From contig CAJUGJ010000004.1 of NCBI GenBank assembly GCA_910586015.1, positions 82,614-146,613 of the forward strand: a stretch of DNA of 64,000 bases, in the 5' to 3' direction. Origin of the DNA: an uncultured Lachnospiraceae bacterium (GTDB lineage Bacteria > Bacillota > Clostridia > Lachnospirales > Lachnospiraceae). The notes beneath the pieces are model-generated. The model saw only the letters and a program-made list of their open reading frames with translations, did not search any database and had not been told where the DNA came from. Positions 26,879-34,880 of this stretch are shown piece after piece (position 1 is the stretch's first letter; each line of letters starts with the position of its first letter). A program made the position numbers and the translations under genes.

Positions 26879-27247
26879 TTATAATACTTCAGGAGCTAAA
26901 GAAACAATTTTCATAAACTGTTTCTCTCTTAACTCTCTGGCAACTGGTCCAAAAATACGAGTCCCTCTTGGATTCTTATCCTCTTTGATAATAACTGCTG
27001 CATTTTCATCAAATTTAATATAAGAACCATCTTTACGACGTGCTCCCTTGACGGTGCGAACTACTACTGCCTTTACAACGTCACCTTTCTTTACAACACC
27101 GCCTGGTGTTGCATCTTTTACAGAAGCAACGATTATATCACCGATATTGGCATATCTTCTGGTTGAACCGCCCATGACCCGGATGCAGAGTAATTCTTTC
27201 GCACCTGTATTGTCGGCAACCTTCAGTCTGGTTTCTGTCTGTATCAT
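26879..27247 (-). CDS. rplN: 50S ribosomal protein L14
   Basis: 122 residues, canonical length: MIQTETRLKVADNTGAKELL, CIRVMGGSTRRYANIGDIIV, GTRIFGPVARELREK. Confidence 0.97.
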   Translation of the reverse strand: MIQTETRLKVADNTGAKELLCIRVMGGSTRRYANIGDIIVASVKDATPGGVVKKGDVVKAVVVRTVKGARRKDGSYIKFDENAAVIIKEDKNPRGTRIFGPVARELREKQFMKIVSLAPEVL

Positions 27248-27289
27248 GTTCGATACTCCTTTCTGAATTTGCGTAAACGTTACGTCAAA

Positions 27290-27544
27290 TTACTTCGCCT
27301 TTTCTACAATCTCAACCAATCTCCATCTCTTATCCTTGGATAATGGTCTGGTTTCCATTACTTTTACTCTATCTCCAATATGACATTCATTGTTCTCATC
27401 ATGTGCTTTGAGTTTATAGGTTCTCTTTACGATTTTGTTGTACAGCGGATGCTTTACATTATCAATGACTGCTACAACGATTGTCTTATCCATCTTGTCA
27501 CTGACTACCTTACCGGTACGTGTCTTTCTCAGATTTCTTGCCAC
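27290..27544 (-). CDS. rpsQ: 30S ribosomal protein S17
   Basis: 84 residues: RKTRTGKVVSDKMDKTIVVA, KLKAHDENNECHIGDRVKVM, ETRPLSKDKRWRLVEIVEK. Confidence 0.97.
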   Translation of the reverse strand: MARNLRKTRTGKVVSDKMDKTIVVAVIDNVKHPLYNKIVKRTYKLKAHDENNECHIGDRVKVMETRPLSKDKRWRLVEIVEKAK

Positions 27545-27573
27545 GGCAAATACTCCTTTCTAAACCCTCCGGC

Positions 27574-27774
27574 TTAATTCTTCTGCTGTGAAATCACAGT
27601 TTGAATTCTTGCGATATTTTTTCTGACTTCCTTAATTCTGCTTGTATTATCAAGCTGGTTCGTTGCGTTCTGGAATCTTAAATTAAACAGTTCCTTCTTA
27701 GCAGCTACTAATGCTTCGTTTAATTCTGCAGCGGATTTCTTTCTTAAATCTTCTACATAGTTACTCGTTTTCAC
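27574..27774 (-). CDS. rpmC: 50S ribosomal protein L29
   Basis: 66 residues from a GTG at 27774 (VKTSNYVEDLRKKSAAELNE) with AGGAGG 8 bases upstream. The start lies inside the 3' end of rplP, a 14-base overlap that implies translational coupling. Ends with helix KNIARIQTVISQQKN. Confidence 0.93.
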   Translation of the reverse strand: MKTSNYVEDLRKKSAAELNEALVAAKKELFNLRFQNATNQLDNTSRIKEVRKNIARIQTVISQQKN

Positions 27775-28201
27775 TGCCCGCACCTCCTTCTTGATCTGCA
27801 CGAGAAATAATCTTGCATTTAACCGGCAGCTTATGAGAAGCAAGACGGAGAGCTTCCTTTGCTGCATCTTCTGGAACGCCGGAAATTTCAAACAGAACAC
27901 GACCCGGCTTTACTACTGCTACCCAATATTCCAAAGAACCTTTTCCAGAACCCATACGAGTTTCTGCTGGCTTTGCAGTAACTGGCTTGTCTGGGAATAT
28001 TTTGATCCAAACCTGACCGCCACGCTTAATATAACGTGTCATAGCAATACGTGCCGCTTCAATCTGGTTTGACTTAATCCAAGCTGGCTCTACAGCTACA
28101 ATGCCGTACTCGCCGTTTGTAATTTTATTACCTCTCATCGCCTTGCCTGCCATACTACCACGGAACTGCTTGCGATGTTTTACTCTTTTCGGCATTAACA
28201 T
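27761..28201 (-). CDS. rplP: 50S ribosomal protein L16
   Basis: 146 residues: MLMPKRVKHRKQFRGSMAGK, GEYGIVAVEPAWIKSNQIEA, RMGSGKGSLEYWVAVVKPGR. Start overlaps the rpsC stop by one base; 3' end overlaps rpmC. Confidence 0.97.
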   Translation of the reverse strand: MLMPKRVKHRKQFRGSMAGKAMRGNKITNGEYGIVAVEPAWIKSNQIEAARIAMTRYIKRGGQVWIKIFPDKPVTAKPAETRMGSGKGSLEYWVAVVKPGRVLFEISGVPEDAAKEALRLASHKLPVKCKIISRADQEGGAGSENE

Positions 28202-28860
28202 TATTTATCTCTCCCTTCCTTTTTTGTTGCTTTTGTTGGAAGAACTTCACCATGATAAACCCAAACTTTTACGCCGATCTTACCATAGGTGGTATCTGCT
28301 TCTGCAAATCCATAATCGATATCTGCACGAAGAGTTTGAAGCGGAATTGTTCCCTCACTGTAGAACTCAGTACGTGCCATATCTGCACCACCAAGACGAC
28401 CAGATACAGAAGTCTTAATTCCCTTTGCACCTGCTTTCATAGTTCTTGACATACAAGACTTCATAGCACGACGGAATGAAATACGGTTCTCTAACTGAGT
28501 TGCAATATTTTCTGCAACAAGTTGAGCATTGACATCTGGTTTCTTAATCTCTTTAATTTCAAGATTTAACTTTTTATCAGTAAACTTTTGTACTTCTTCT
28601 TTTAACTTTTCAATTCCAGCACCTGCTTTACCAATTACTACACCTGGCTTTGAAGTGTGGATAATAATTTTTAATTTATCTGAAGCACGCTCGATTTCCA
28701 TTTTTGCAATACCTGCAAGATGTAATTTCTTCTTTAAAAAGGATCTGATATTATAATCTTCTACTAAGTTATCTGCAAAATCAGCTTCCGCATACCATCT
28801 TGAGTCCCAATCATTAATAATTCCGACTCTTAAGCCATGAGGATTAACTTTCTGTCCCAT
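28201..28860 (-). CDS. rpsC: 30S ribosomal protein S3
   Basis: 219 residues: MGQKVNPHGLRVGIINDWDS, KH domain VVIGKAGAGIEKLKEEVQKF, GAKGIKTSVSGRLGGADMAR. Confidence 0.97.
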   Translation of the reverse strand: MGQKVNPHGLRVGIINDWDSRWYAEADFADNLVEDYNIRSFLKKKLHLAGIAKMEIERASDKLKIIIHTSKPGVVIGKAGAGIEKLKEEVQKFTDKKLNLEIKEIKKPDVNAQLVAENIATQLENRISFRRAMKSCMSRTMKAGAKGIKTSVSGRLGGADMARTEFYSEGTIPLQTLRADIDYGFAEADTTYGKIGVKVWVYHGEVLPTKATKKEGRDK

Positions 28861-28871
28861 GATTTTCCTCC

Positions 28872-29261
28872 TTATCTTTCATTCAATACGATTGTAATGT
28901 GGCTTGTTCTCTTTAAAATCTTATATGCTCTTCCCTGTGCTCTAGGTCTGATTCTCTTCATTGTCGGTGCATTGTTTGCATAGCACTCTGCAATGTAAAG
29001 TTTTGATGAGTCTAAGCCATTATTATTCTCCGCATTGGCGATTGCTGATTTTAATAACTTCTCTATTAATGTAGAAGCATATCTTGGATTATATGCTAAA
29101 ATACCAAGTGCTGTCTGTACATCCTTGCCTCTGATTGCATCAAGAACGAAACAAGCTTTTTGAGTGGAAACTCTAGCAAAAGATAATTTTGCAGATGGTC
29201 TAGTATCCTTTGTTTTCTCATTTCTTTCTCTTTTAATCTGGGATCTATGTCCTTTTGCCAT
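28872..29261 (-). CDS. rplV: 50S ribosomal protein L22
   Basis: 129 residues: PSAKLSFARVSTQKACFVLD, NAENNNGLDSSKLYIAECYA, MKRIRPRAQGRAYKILKRTS. The beta-hairpin end lines the exit tunnel. Preceded by an unusual 103-base spacer after rpsS. Confidence 0.97.
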   Translation of the reverse strand: MAKGHRSQIKRERNEKTKDTRPSAKLSFARVSTQKACFVLDAIRGKDVQTALGILAYNPRYASTLIEKLLKSAIANAENNNGLDSSKLYIAECYANNAPTMKRIRPRAQGRAYKILKRTSHITIVLNER

Positions 29262-29285
29262 GGATGTGACCTCCTTTCAAATGTT

Positions 29286-29352
29286 AACGGTTCTCCGTTA
29301 TTATAACTTCCTGCACCTTGGTGCTACACTTTTTGTGTTACACCTTTGGTGC
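29286..29352. repeat. Run of four mini-hairpins between rpsS and rplV
   Basis: Consecutive perfect small inverted repeats: AACGG-TTCT-CCGTT (29286-29299), GCACC-TT-GGTGC (29313-29324), ACAC-TTTTT-GTGT (29326-29338) and CACC-TTT-GGTG (29341-29351). Unexplained structure in the operon mRNA. Confidence 0.55.
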
Positions 29353-29364
29353 TTCAAACTTTTA

Positions 29365-29646
29365 TTAGCGTTTTGCTGCCTTCTTTTCATCTTTTCCATG
29401 TCCACGATAAGTTCTTGTTGCAACAAATTCACCTAATTTATGTCCTACCATATCTTCTGTTATATAAACTGGAACGTGTTTTCTTCCATCATGAACAGCG
29501 ATTGTATGGGATACCATCTGTGGGAATATTGTAGACCGACGTGACCATGTTTTAATAACGGCTTTATCACCAGATTGATTCATCTGGTCAACTTTCTTTA
29601 ATAAATGATCATCAGCAAATGGTCCTTTTTTTAATGAACGTGCCAT
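29365..29646 (-). CDS. rpsS: 30S ribosomal protein S19
   Basis: 93 residues: MARSLKKGPFADDHLLKKVD, KTWSRRSTIFPQMVSHTIAV, EFVATRTYRGHGKDEKKAA. Confidence 0.97.
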   Translation of the reverse strand: MARSLKKGPFADDHLLKKVDQMNQSGDKAVIKTWSRRSTIFPQMVSHTIAVHDGRKHVPVYITEDMVGHKLGEFVATRTYRGHGKDEKKAAKR

Positions 29647-29667
29647 ATAGGTTTAACCTCCTTATAC

Positions 29668-30513
29668 TTACTTCGACAATGCCTTACCATCTCTTCTTCT
29701 TATGATCAGCTTATTCGACTGTTTATTCTTTTTACGTGTCTTTAAACCGAGTGCAGGCTTACCCCAAGGAGTTACCGGTCCTGGACGTCCAATACCAGTC
29801 TTACCTTCACCGCCTCCATGTGGATGGTCATTCGGATTCATAACCGAACCACGAACTGTAGGACGAATTCCCATATGACGTTTCCGTCCAGCTTTACCGA
29901 TGTTTACTAACTCATGTTCAATGTTTCCAACCTGTCCGATGGTTGCACGGCAGATGATTGGAACCATTCTCATCTCTCCTGATGGAAGACGTAGTGTTGC
30001 ATACTTGCCTTCCTTTGCCATTAACTGAGCGGCATTTCCGGCGGAACGAACTAACTGACCGCCCTTTCCAGGATATAATTCAATATTGTGAATTTCAGAA
30101 CCAATTGGAATATTTTGAAGTGGTAGACAATTTCCTACTCTCACTTCTGCATTTTCTCCATTCATAACGGTCTGTCCAACAGTTAATCCATTCGGTGCAA
30201 GAATATAGGACTTTACACCATCTGCATAGCAGATCAAAGCGATATTTGCTGTTCTATTTGGATCGTATTCAATGGTCAATACCTTTGCAGGAATTCCATC
30301 TTTTCTTCTCTTAAAATCAATGATTCTATATTTTCTTCTTGAGCCACCGCCTTGGTGTCTTACTGTAATCTTTCCCTGATTGTTACGACCAGCATGTTTC
30401 TTTAAAGATTCTACTAAGGATTTCTCAGGAGTCTTTGCTGTGATTTCAGCGAAATCAGAGCTGGTCATATGTCTTCTGGAAGGCGTATATGGGCTGTACG
30501 TTTTAATTCCCAT
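29668..30513 (-). CDS. rplB: 50S ribosomal protein L2
   Basis: 281 residues: MGIKTYSPYTPSRRHMTSSD, GRNNQGKITVRHQGGGSRRK, MNPNDHPHGGGEGKTGIGRP carrying the conserved peptidyl-transferase-region histidine. Confidence 0.97.
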   Translation of the reverse strand: MGIKTYSPYTPSRRHMTSSDFAEITAKTPEKSLVESLKKHAGRNNQGKITVRHQGGGSRRKYRIIDFKRRKDGIPAKVLTIEYDPNRTANIALICYADGVKSYILAPNGLTVGQTVMNGENAEVRVGNCLPLQNIPIGSEIHNIELYPGKGGQLVRSAGNAAQLMAKEGKYATLRLPSGEMRMVPIICRATIGQVGNIEHELVNIGKAGRKRHMGIRPTVRGSVMNPNDHPHGGGEGKTGIGRPGPVTPWGKPALGLKTRKKNKQSNKLIIRRRDGKALSK

Positions 30514-30607
30514 GTCACTAACTGCTACTAAAATGCTAATATCTCATCAAAGTAGCTTTTCCTTTCTTAAATTTTTTGCTCTTGGCTTTCAAGATTTCCT
30601 ATAATCT

Positions 30608-30622
30608 AGGGCAGATTGCCCT
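30608..30622. repeat. Hairpin in the rplW-rplB spacer
   Basis: AGGGCA-GAT-TGCCCT in the 125-base gap between rplW and rplB. Possible processing or attenuation element; no T tract on the minus strand. Confidence 0.4.
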
Positions 30623-30638
30623 GTTTCCTTAGCTTTTT

Positions 30639-30938
30639 TTATAGACCGGAGAAAATTTCGATATCTTGACTGTCCGCAGTCAGTTGAACGATTGCTTTCT
30701 TTACTTTTGCAGTTTTTCCAACTGTATAGCCACGTCTGCGATTCTTACCATTTAAATTCATTGTGTTTACACTCTTTACTTTTGTACCTGTAAACATCTT
30801 TTCTACTGCTTCTTTGATCTGATTCTTGGTTGCATCTGGATGTACCGAAAATGTGTATTTCTTCTCGCTCATAGCACTCATACTTTTCTCAGTAACGATT
30901 GGTTTCAAGATCACATCATAATACTTTAAGTCTGCCAT
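30639..30938 (-). CDS. rplW: 50S ribosomal protein L23
   Basis: 99 residues: YYDVILKPIVTEKSMSAMSE, KYTFSVHPDATKNQIKEAVE, NRRRGYTVGKTAKVKKAIV. Start overlaps the rplD stop by one base. Confidence 0.97.
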   Translation of the reverse strand: MADLKYYDVILKPIVTEKSMSAMSEKKYTFSVHPDATKNQIKEAVEKMFTGTKVKSVNTMNLNGKNRRRGYTVGKTAKVKKAIVQLTADSQDIEIFSGL

Positions 30939-31558
30939 TATGCGTACACCTCCTCGATCTGTGCAACTGCATCCTTGGTAATTACTAAAGTGTCATACTT
31001 TAAAATATCATATACATTAATTGTATTAAATAGTGCTGTTCTCACTGTTGGAATATTTCTAGCAGAAAGAATCACCTTATCATCTTTTTTATCTAATACA
31101 ATCAATGCTTTTCCTATTTTAAGAGCATCTAACATTGCCTGTACTTTTTTGGTCTTAATCTCATCTAAACTGATTTCGTCCATAACATAAATTTTATTTT
31201 CAGAAACTCTGGAAGTCAACGCTGATTTTACTGCTGCTGATTTTTCCTTACGATTCATCTTAAAAGAATAATCTCTTGGCTTTGGAGCAAATACAACGCC
31301 GCCGCCTTTCCACTGTGGAGCACGGATAGATCCCTGTCTTGCATGACCAGTTCCCTTTTGTCTCCAAGGCTTTCTTCCGCCGCCGCTTACTTCTGAACGT
31401 GTCTTTGCACTCTGTGTTCCCTGACGCTTATTTGCCAAATGACTCACAACCGCCATATGAACCAGATGTTCATTTATTTCTACTCCGAATACAGAATCAT
31501 TTAACTCTATAGAGCCAACTTCTTTGCCTTCGATATTATAAACTTTCACACTTGCCAT
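30938..31558 (-). CDS. rplD: 50S ribosomal protein L4
   Basis: 206 residues from ATG 31558 (MASVKVYNIEGKEVGSIELN); an ATG at 31567 directly abuts AGGAGG, leaving no spacing. Contains GGGRKPWRQKGTGHARQGSI tunnel loop. L4 is the known autogenous repressor of S10 operons in several bacteria, relevant to the long leader upstream of rpsJ. Confidence 0.95.
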   Translation of the reverse strand: MASVKVYNIEGKEVGSIELNDSVFGVEINEHLVHMAVVSHLANKRQGTQSAKTRSEVSGGGRKPWRQKGTGHARQGSIRAPQWKGGGVVFAPKPRDYSFKMNRKEKSAAVKSALTSRVSENKIYVMDEISLDEIKTKKVQAMLDALKIGKALIVLDKKDDKVILSARNIPTVRTALFNTINVYDILKYDTLVITKDAVAQIEEVYA

Positions 31559-31588
31559 TTCAGTCATCCTCCTTTCTTAAAGTGTTCC

Positions 31589-32224
31589 TTATTTTCCAGC
31601 TTTTACTGTGTTTTTAAGCATTACTAATGACTTCTTTGGTCCAGGAACTGCACCCTTTACTAAAATCAGATTGTTCTCTGTATCTACACGGACAATTTCA
31701 AGATTTTGTACAGTTACTCTAACATGTCCCATATGTCCCGGCATCGTCTTTCCTTTAAATACACGTCCCGGAGTTGTAGCTGGTCCATTTGAACCTGCAT
31801 GTCTGTGATACTTTGAACCATGCTTCATTGGTCCTCTTGATAAACCATGACGCTTGATTGCACCCTGAAATCCTTTTCCTTTTGAAACACCAGTAACATC
31901 CACTTTGTCTCCTGCTGAGAAAACGTCTGCTTTAATTTCCTGACCTACAGAATAATCCGCAGCATTATCGAAACGGAACTCTCTAAGAAATCTCTTAACT
32001 GTGACACCCGCTTTTGCAAACTGTCCTTTTCTTGGCTTATTTACAAGTCTTTCACGGATTTCACCAAAGCCGACTTGTATTGCATTATAATCATCATTTT
32101 CTTTTGTCTTTATCTGAGTTACAACACAAGGTCCTGCCTGCAAAACCGTTACTGGAGTCAATGTTCCATCATTTCCAAAGATCTGCGTCATACCGATCTT
32201 AGTTGCCAAAATAGCTTTCTTCAT
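31589..32224 (-). CDS. rplC: 50S ribosomal protein L3
   Basis: 211 residues: MKKAILATKIGMTQIFGNDG, TGVSKGKGFQGAIKRHGLSR, SNGPATTPGRVFKGKTMPGH. Confidence 0.97.
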   Translation of the reverse strand: MKKAILATKIGMTQIFGNDGTLTPVTVLQAGPCVVTQIKTKENDDYNAIQVGFGEIRERLVNKPRKGQFAKAGVTVKRFLREFRFDNAADYSVGQEIKADVFSAGDKVDVTGVSKGKGFQGAIKRHGLSRGPMKHGSKYHRHAGSNGPATTPGRVFKGKTMPGHMGHVRVTVQNLEIVRVDTENNLILVKGAVPGPKKSLVMLKNTVKAGK

Positions 32225-32317
32225 GTTTCTACCTCCTATTCATCTACAGCGGTTCGAATTTCTTCGAACATCCTAGACGGTTTATATCATAAACCATAAG
32301 GATTATTTCCACTTTTT

Positions 32318-32635
32318 TTATTTTACTTTCATCTTAATATCAATATATACGCCAGCTGGCATCTCCAATCTGGAAAGTGCATCTACTGTTTTTTGAGTTG
32401 GTGCAATAATATCAATTAATCTTTTATGTGTTCTTTGTTCAAACTGCTCTCTGGAATCTTTATATTTGTGAACTGCTCTTAAAATAGTCACAACTTCTTT
32501 CTTTGTTGGAAGCGGTACAGGTCCGCTCACCTTTGATCCGGTCTTTTTTACAGTTTCAATAATCTTTGAAGCTGATGAATCGATTAATTGATGATCATAT
32601 GCTTTCAGCGTAATTCTCATTACTTGACTTGCCAT
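32318..32635 (-). CDS. rpsJ: 30S ribosomal protein S10
   Basis: 105 residues from ATG 32635 (MASQVMRITLKAYDHQLIDS); AAGGAGG lies 11 bases upstream. Contains GPVPLPTKKEVVTILR. First gene of the S10 operon, with an about 295-base leader. A frame extension to 32698 runs through leader structure and is not favoured. Confidence 0.95.
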   Translation of the reverse strand: MASQVMRITLKAYDHQLIDSSASKIIETVKKTGSKVSGPVPLPTKKEVVTILRAVHKYKDSREQFEQRTHKRLIDIIAPTQKTVDALSRLEMPAGVYIDIKMKVK

Positions 32636-32930
32636 AAAAAAAGTCGCCTCCTTTTCGCACTTAAAAATCAGTACGACAAGCGGTGACTGTACACTCACCC
32701 GTGTGTTTCCTGACTGTCGGAATAAAACCGGAATTACTGCTCAATTCTCCGGTTGTCAATCGACTTCATCCCGAAAAAGCCTTCCTGACACGGAATCTGT
32801 TTTCACAGAACTATTGTTTTGTACAGTGACTTGTCGCCAGTTTTTTATAACTTGACATTCGCTCCACGGAAAAACCTGTACTTAGAAAAGTACAGCAACC
32901 TCTCGCTTCCACGCTATCAACGTCACAACG
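32636..32930 (-). ncRNA. Structured 5' leader of the S10 operon
   Basis: Between promoter and rpsJ. Two 7-base helices pair across most of the leader: CGACAAG (32830-32836) with CTTGTCG (32674-32680), and ACTGTAC (32821-32827) with GTACAGT (32686-32692). Enclosed is a terminator-like stem ACCGGA..ATT / AAT TCCGGT followed by TTTTATT (32725-32751). Hairpin CTGTACTT-TTCT-AAGTACAG (32876-32895) lies 5' of it. Suggests autogenous or attenuation control; ligand unknown, L4 a candidate by analogy. Confidence 0.55.
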
Positions 32931-32936
32931 GGTATT

Positions 32937-32965
32937 ATTATATAATAGAACTTTGCCGTTTGCAA
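32937..32965 (-). promoter_or_regulatory. Promoter of the S10 operon
   Basis: Minus strand TTGCAA (32960-32965), 17-base spacer, perfect TATAAT (32937-32942). About 300 bases before rpsJ. Confidence 0.75.
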
Positions 32966-33055
32966 GCTTTTTTTTAAGTTTTCTAAAAAAAGTTGAAAAT
33001 TCAGCAAAATGGATAAATTGAAGAAAGAAGAAAGGAAAAAAAGAAGACAAAATTG

Positions 33056-33934
33056 CTATAAATTTTTCCACCTTCCGCTTGCTCCACATGGCAAAACGAG
33101 TCCAGTTGCTTTTACTGGAAGACCAATTTCATCTGCTTCTACTGTTCCACCAAACCGCTTTTGTACAGCAAGTCCCAACAGATATGCCAAAACTGCTGGC
33201 TGTAAACCAGTTGTATAAGAATTAATTAAGTAAAATAGTGGTTCTTTTTTTAATACCTTTGCACAAAGTTCTACTAAAGAAAAAATCCCCTCTTCTATCT
33301 TCCAGATCTCTCCCTTTGGCCCACGTCCATAGGATGGTGGATCCATAATCACCGCATCATAATAGTTCTCTCTTCGAATTTCTCGCTCTACAAACTTCTT
33401 GCAATCATCTACAATATATCTGATTTTTGCCTGATCTAATCCAGAAGCTGCTGCATTTTCCTTTGCCCAAGTTACCATTCCTTTTGAAGCATCTACGTGA
33501 GTAACAGTTGCTCCCGCAGCTGCTGCAGCTAAGGTTGCCCCACCTGTGTAAGCAAATAAATTTAAAACCTTGATCTCATTTTGTGGATATTTCTTTTTTG
33601 CTTCTCTAATCGTTTCCATTATCCAATTCCAGTTGACTGCTTGTTCTGGAAATAATCCAGTATGTTTAAAGTTAAATGGCTGTAAATGAAATTTAAGGTC
33701 TTGATAAGAAATCTTCCATTGTGTTGGCAAATCAATAAACTCCCACTCGCCGCCTCCCTTACTACTTCTATGATAATGAGCATTATACTTTTTCCATCCT
33801 TGTTCTTTTTTTTCTGTTTTCCAGATTATCTGCGGATCTGGTCGAATCAAAAGATAATCTCCCCAACGCTCTAATTTCTCTCCCTCTGAGGTATCTATGA
33901 CTTCATATTCCTTCCATTTATCTGCCAGCCACAT
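33056..33934 (-). CDS. Class I SAM-dependent methyltransferase (RlmI/RlmK-like)
   Basis: 292 residues. N-terminal WGDYLLIRPDPQIIW, then HLQPFNFKHTGLFPEQAVNW (the family's FP-EQ motif), SAM motif I VLNLFAYTGGATLAAAAAGA, acidic VTHVDASKGM, and the catalytic-type motif VIMDPPSYGRGP. Resembles the COG1092 23S rRNA cytosine-5 methyltransferases but has no PUA domain. Single gene just upstream of the S10 promoter; target RNA not known. Confidence 0.85.
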   Translation of the reverse strand: MWLADKWKEYEVIDTSEGEKLERWGDYLLIRPDPQIIWKTEKKEQGWKKYNAHYHRSSKGGGEWEFIDLPTQWKISYQDLKFHLQPFNFKHTGLFPEQAVNWNWIMETIREAKKKYPQNEIKVLNLFAYTGGATLAAAAAGATVTHVDASKGMVTWAKENAAASGLDQAKIRYIVDDCKKFVEREIRRENYYDAVIMDPPSYGRGPKGEIWKIEEGIFSLVELCAKVLKKEPLFYLINSYTTGLQPAVLAYLLGLAVQKRFGGTVEADEIGLPVKATGLVLPCGASGRWKNL

Positions 33935-34027
33935 TGTATTTCCTCCAATTTCTGTATTATATTATTTCAGTATCATCATAGCAGGAGCAAACAACAAAAT
34001 CAAGAAAATTTCTTATCATTTTTTAAC

Positions 34028-34056
34028 TTGACGCACGTATAAAATAAGGATACACT
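34028..34056 (+). promoter_or_regulatory. Candidate promoter of the PspA-like gene
   Basis: TTGACG (34028-34033), 17-base spacer, TACACT (34051-34056). A separate TATAAT further on has no good -35, so this assignment is tentative. Confidence 0.4.
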
Positions 34057-34102
34057 ATTAGTAGAGTTATAATATAAAAATCACTTATATGGAGGAAAAA
34101 AT

Positions 34103-34777
34103 ATGGGTATTTTATCTAGGTTTAAAGACATTATGTCCGCTAACATCAATGCACTTTTGGACAAGGCAGAAGATCCTGAAAAGATGATCGATCAATGTCT
34201 TCGCAATCTGAATTCAGATTTAGGAAAGGTAAAGTCTGAAACAGCTGCTATTATGGCAGAAGATGCAAGGGCAAAAAGAGCTTTAGATGAATGTGACGAA
34301 GAGATCAATAAGATGCAGGCATATGCTGTTAAAGCATTAGAAGCTAACAACGAAAATGATGCTCGTAGATTTTTAGAGCAAAAGGCTTCTCTAAGTGAAA
34401 AACGCACCAGCCTTTCACAGGCGTATGAAACAGCTCATACTAATGCAGTCAATATGCGCAATATGCACGATAAACTTGTGGGAGATATCAATGAATTAGA
34501 ATCCCGCAAGAATATGATCAAAGGAAAGCTTGCTGCTGCTAAGACACAAGAAAGAATTAATAAAATGGGCTCTTCCATTACCAGTGCCAACAGTACAATA
34601 GCAAGTTTTGAACGCTTTGAAGATCTTGCAAATCAGAGATTGGATCAAGCGAATGCTATGGCAGAGTTAAACCAATCTTCCGCTGAAAGCGACATTAAAG
34701 ATCTGACTGAAAAGTATTCCCGTAGTACGGATGTTGATAATGAATTAGCTGCTTTAAAAGCAAGTCTTGGAAAGTAA
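34103..34777 (+). CDS. PspA/IM30 family membrane-stress protein
   Basis: 224 residues: MGILSRFKDIMSANINALLD, EDPEKMIDQCLRNLNSDLGK and long heptad-rich helices through the whole length (coiled coil), as in PspA/LiaH. Binds the inner face of the membrane to maintain integrity. First gene of a cluster equivalent to B. subtilis ydjF-ydjG-ydjH-ydjI. A terminator-like hairpin follows, so its level may exceed that of the later genes. AGGAGG-type site GGAGG upstream. Confidence 0.9.
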   Translation: MGILSRFKDIMSANINALLDKAEDPEKMIDQCLRNLNSDLGKVKSETAAIMAEDARAKRALDECDEEINKMQAYAVKALEANNENDARRFLEQKASLSEKRTSLSQAYETAHTNAVNMRNMHDKLVGDINELESRKNMIKGKLAAAKTQERINKMGSSITSANSTIASFERFEDLANQRLDQANAMAELNQSSAESDIKDLTEKYSRSTDVDNELAALKASLGK

Positions 34778-34792
34778 TAAATTTTTATTTTC

Positions 34793-34834
34793 GCTGCTGC
34801 AGAGCGGATGCTGAAAAAGCGGCTCAGTAGCAGC
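34793..34834 (+). terminator. Hairpin with T-rich tail after the PspA-like gene
   Basis: GCTGCTGCAGAGC pairs (11 of 13) with GCTCAGTAGCAGC, followed by TTTTCTTTTCT. Partial terminator inside the cluster, likely setting PspA high relative to downstream genes. Confidence 0.65.
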
Positions 34835-34880
34835 TTTTCTTTTCTAAGTTTGGCTTACGCATAGCTTTAAGGAGGAAAGA

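Noticed and set aside
26529..27023. 164-codon plus-strand frame across rplX/rplN
   Set aside because: Antisense shadow of two clear ribosomal protein genes.
32811..33089. 92-codon minus-strand frame upstream of rpsJ
   Set aside because: It lies across the S10 promoter and structured leader, has no ribosome site and no recognisable protein pattern.
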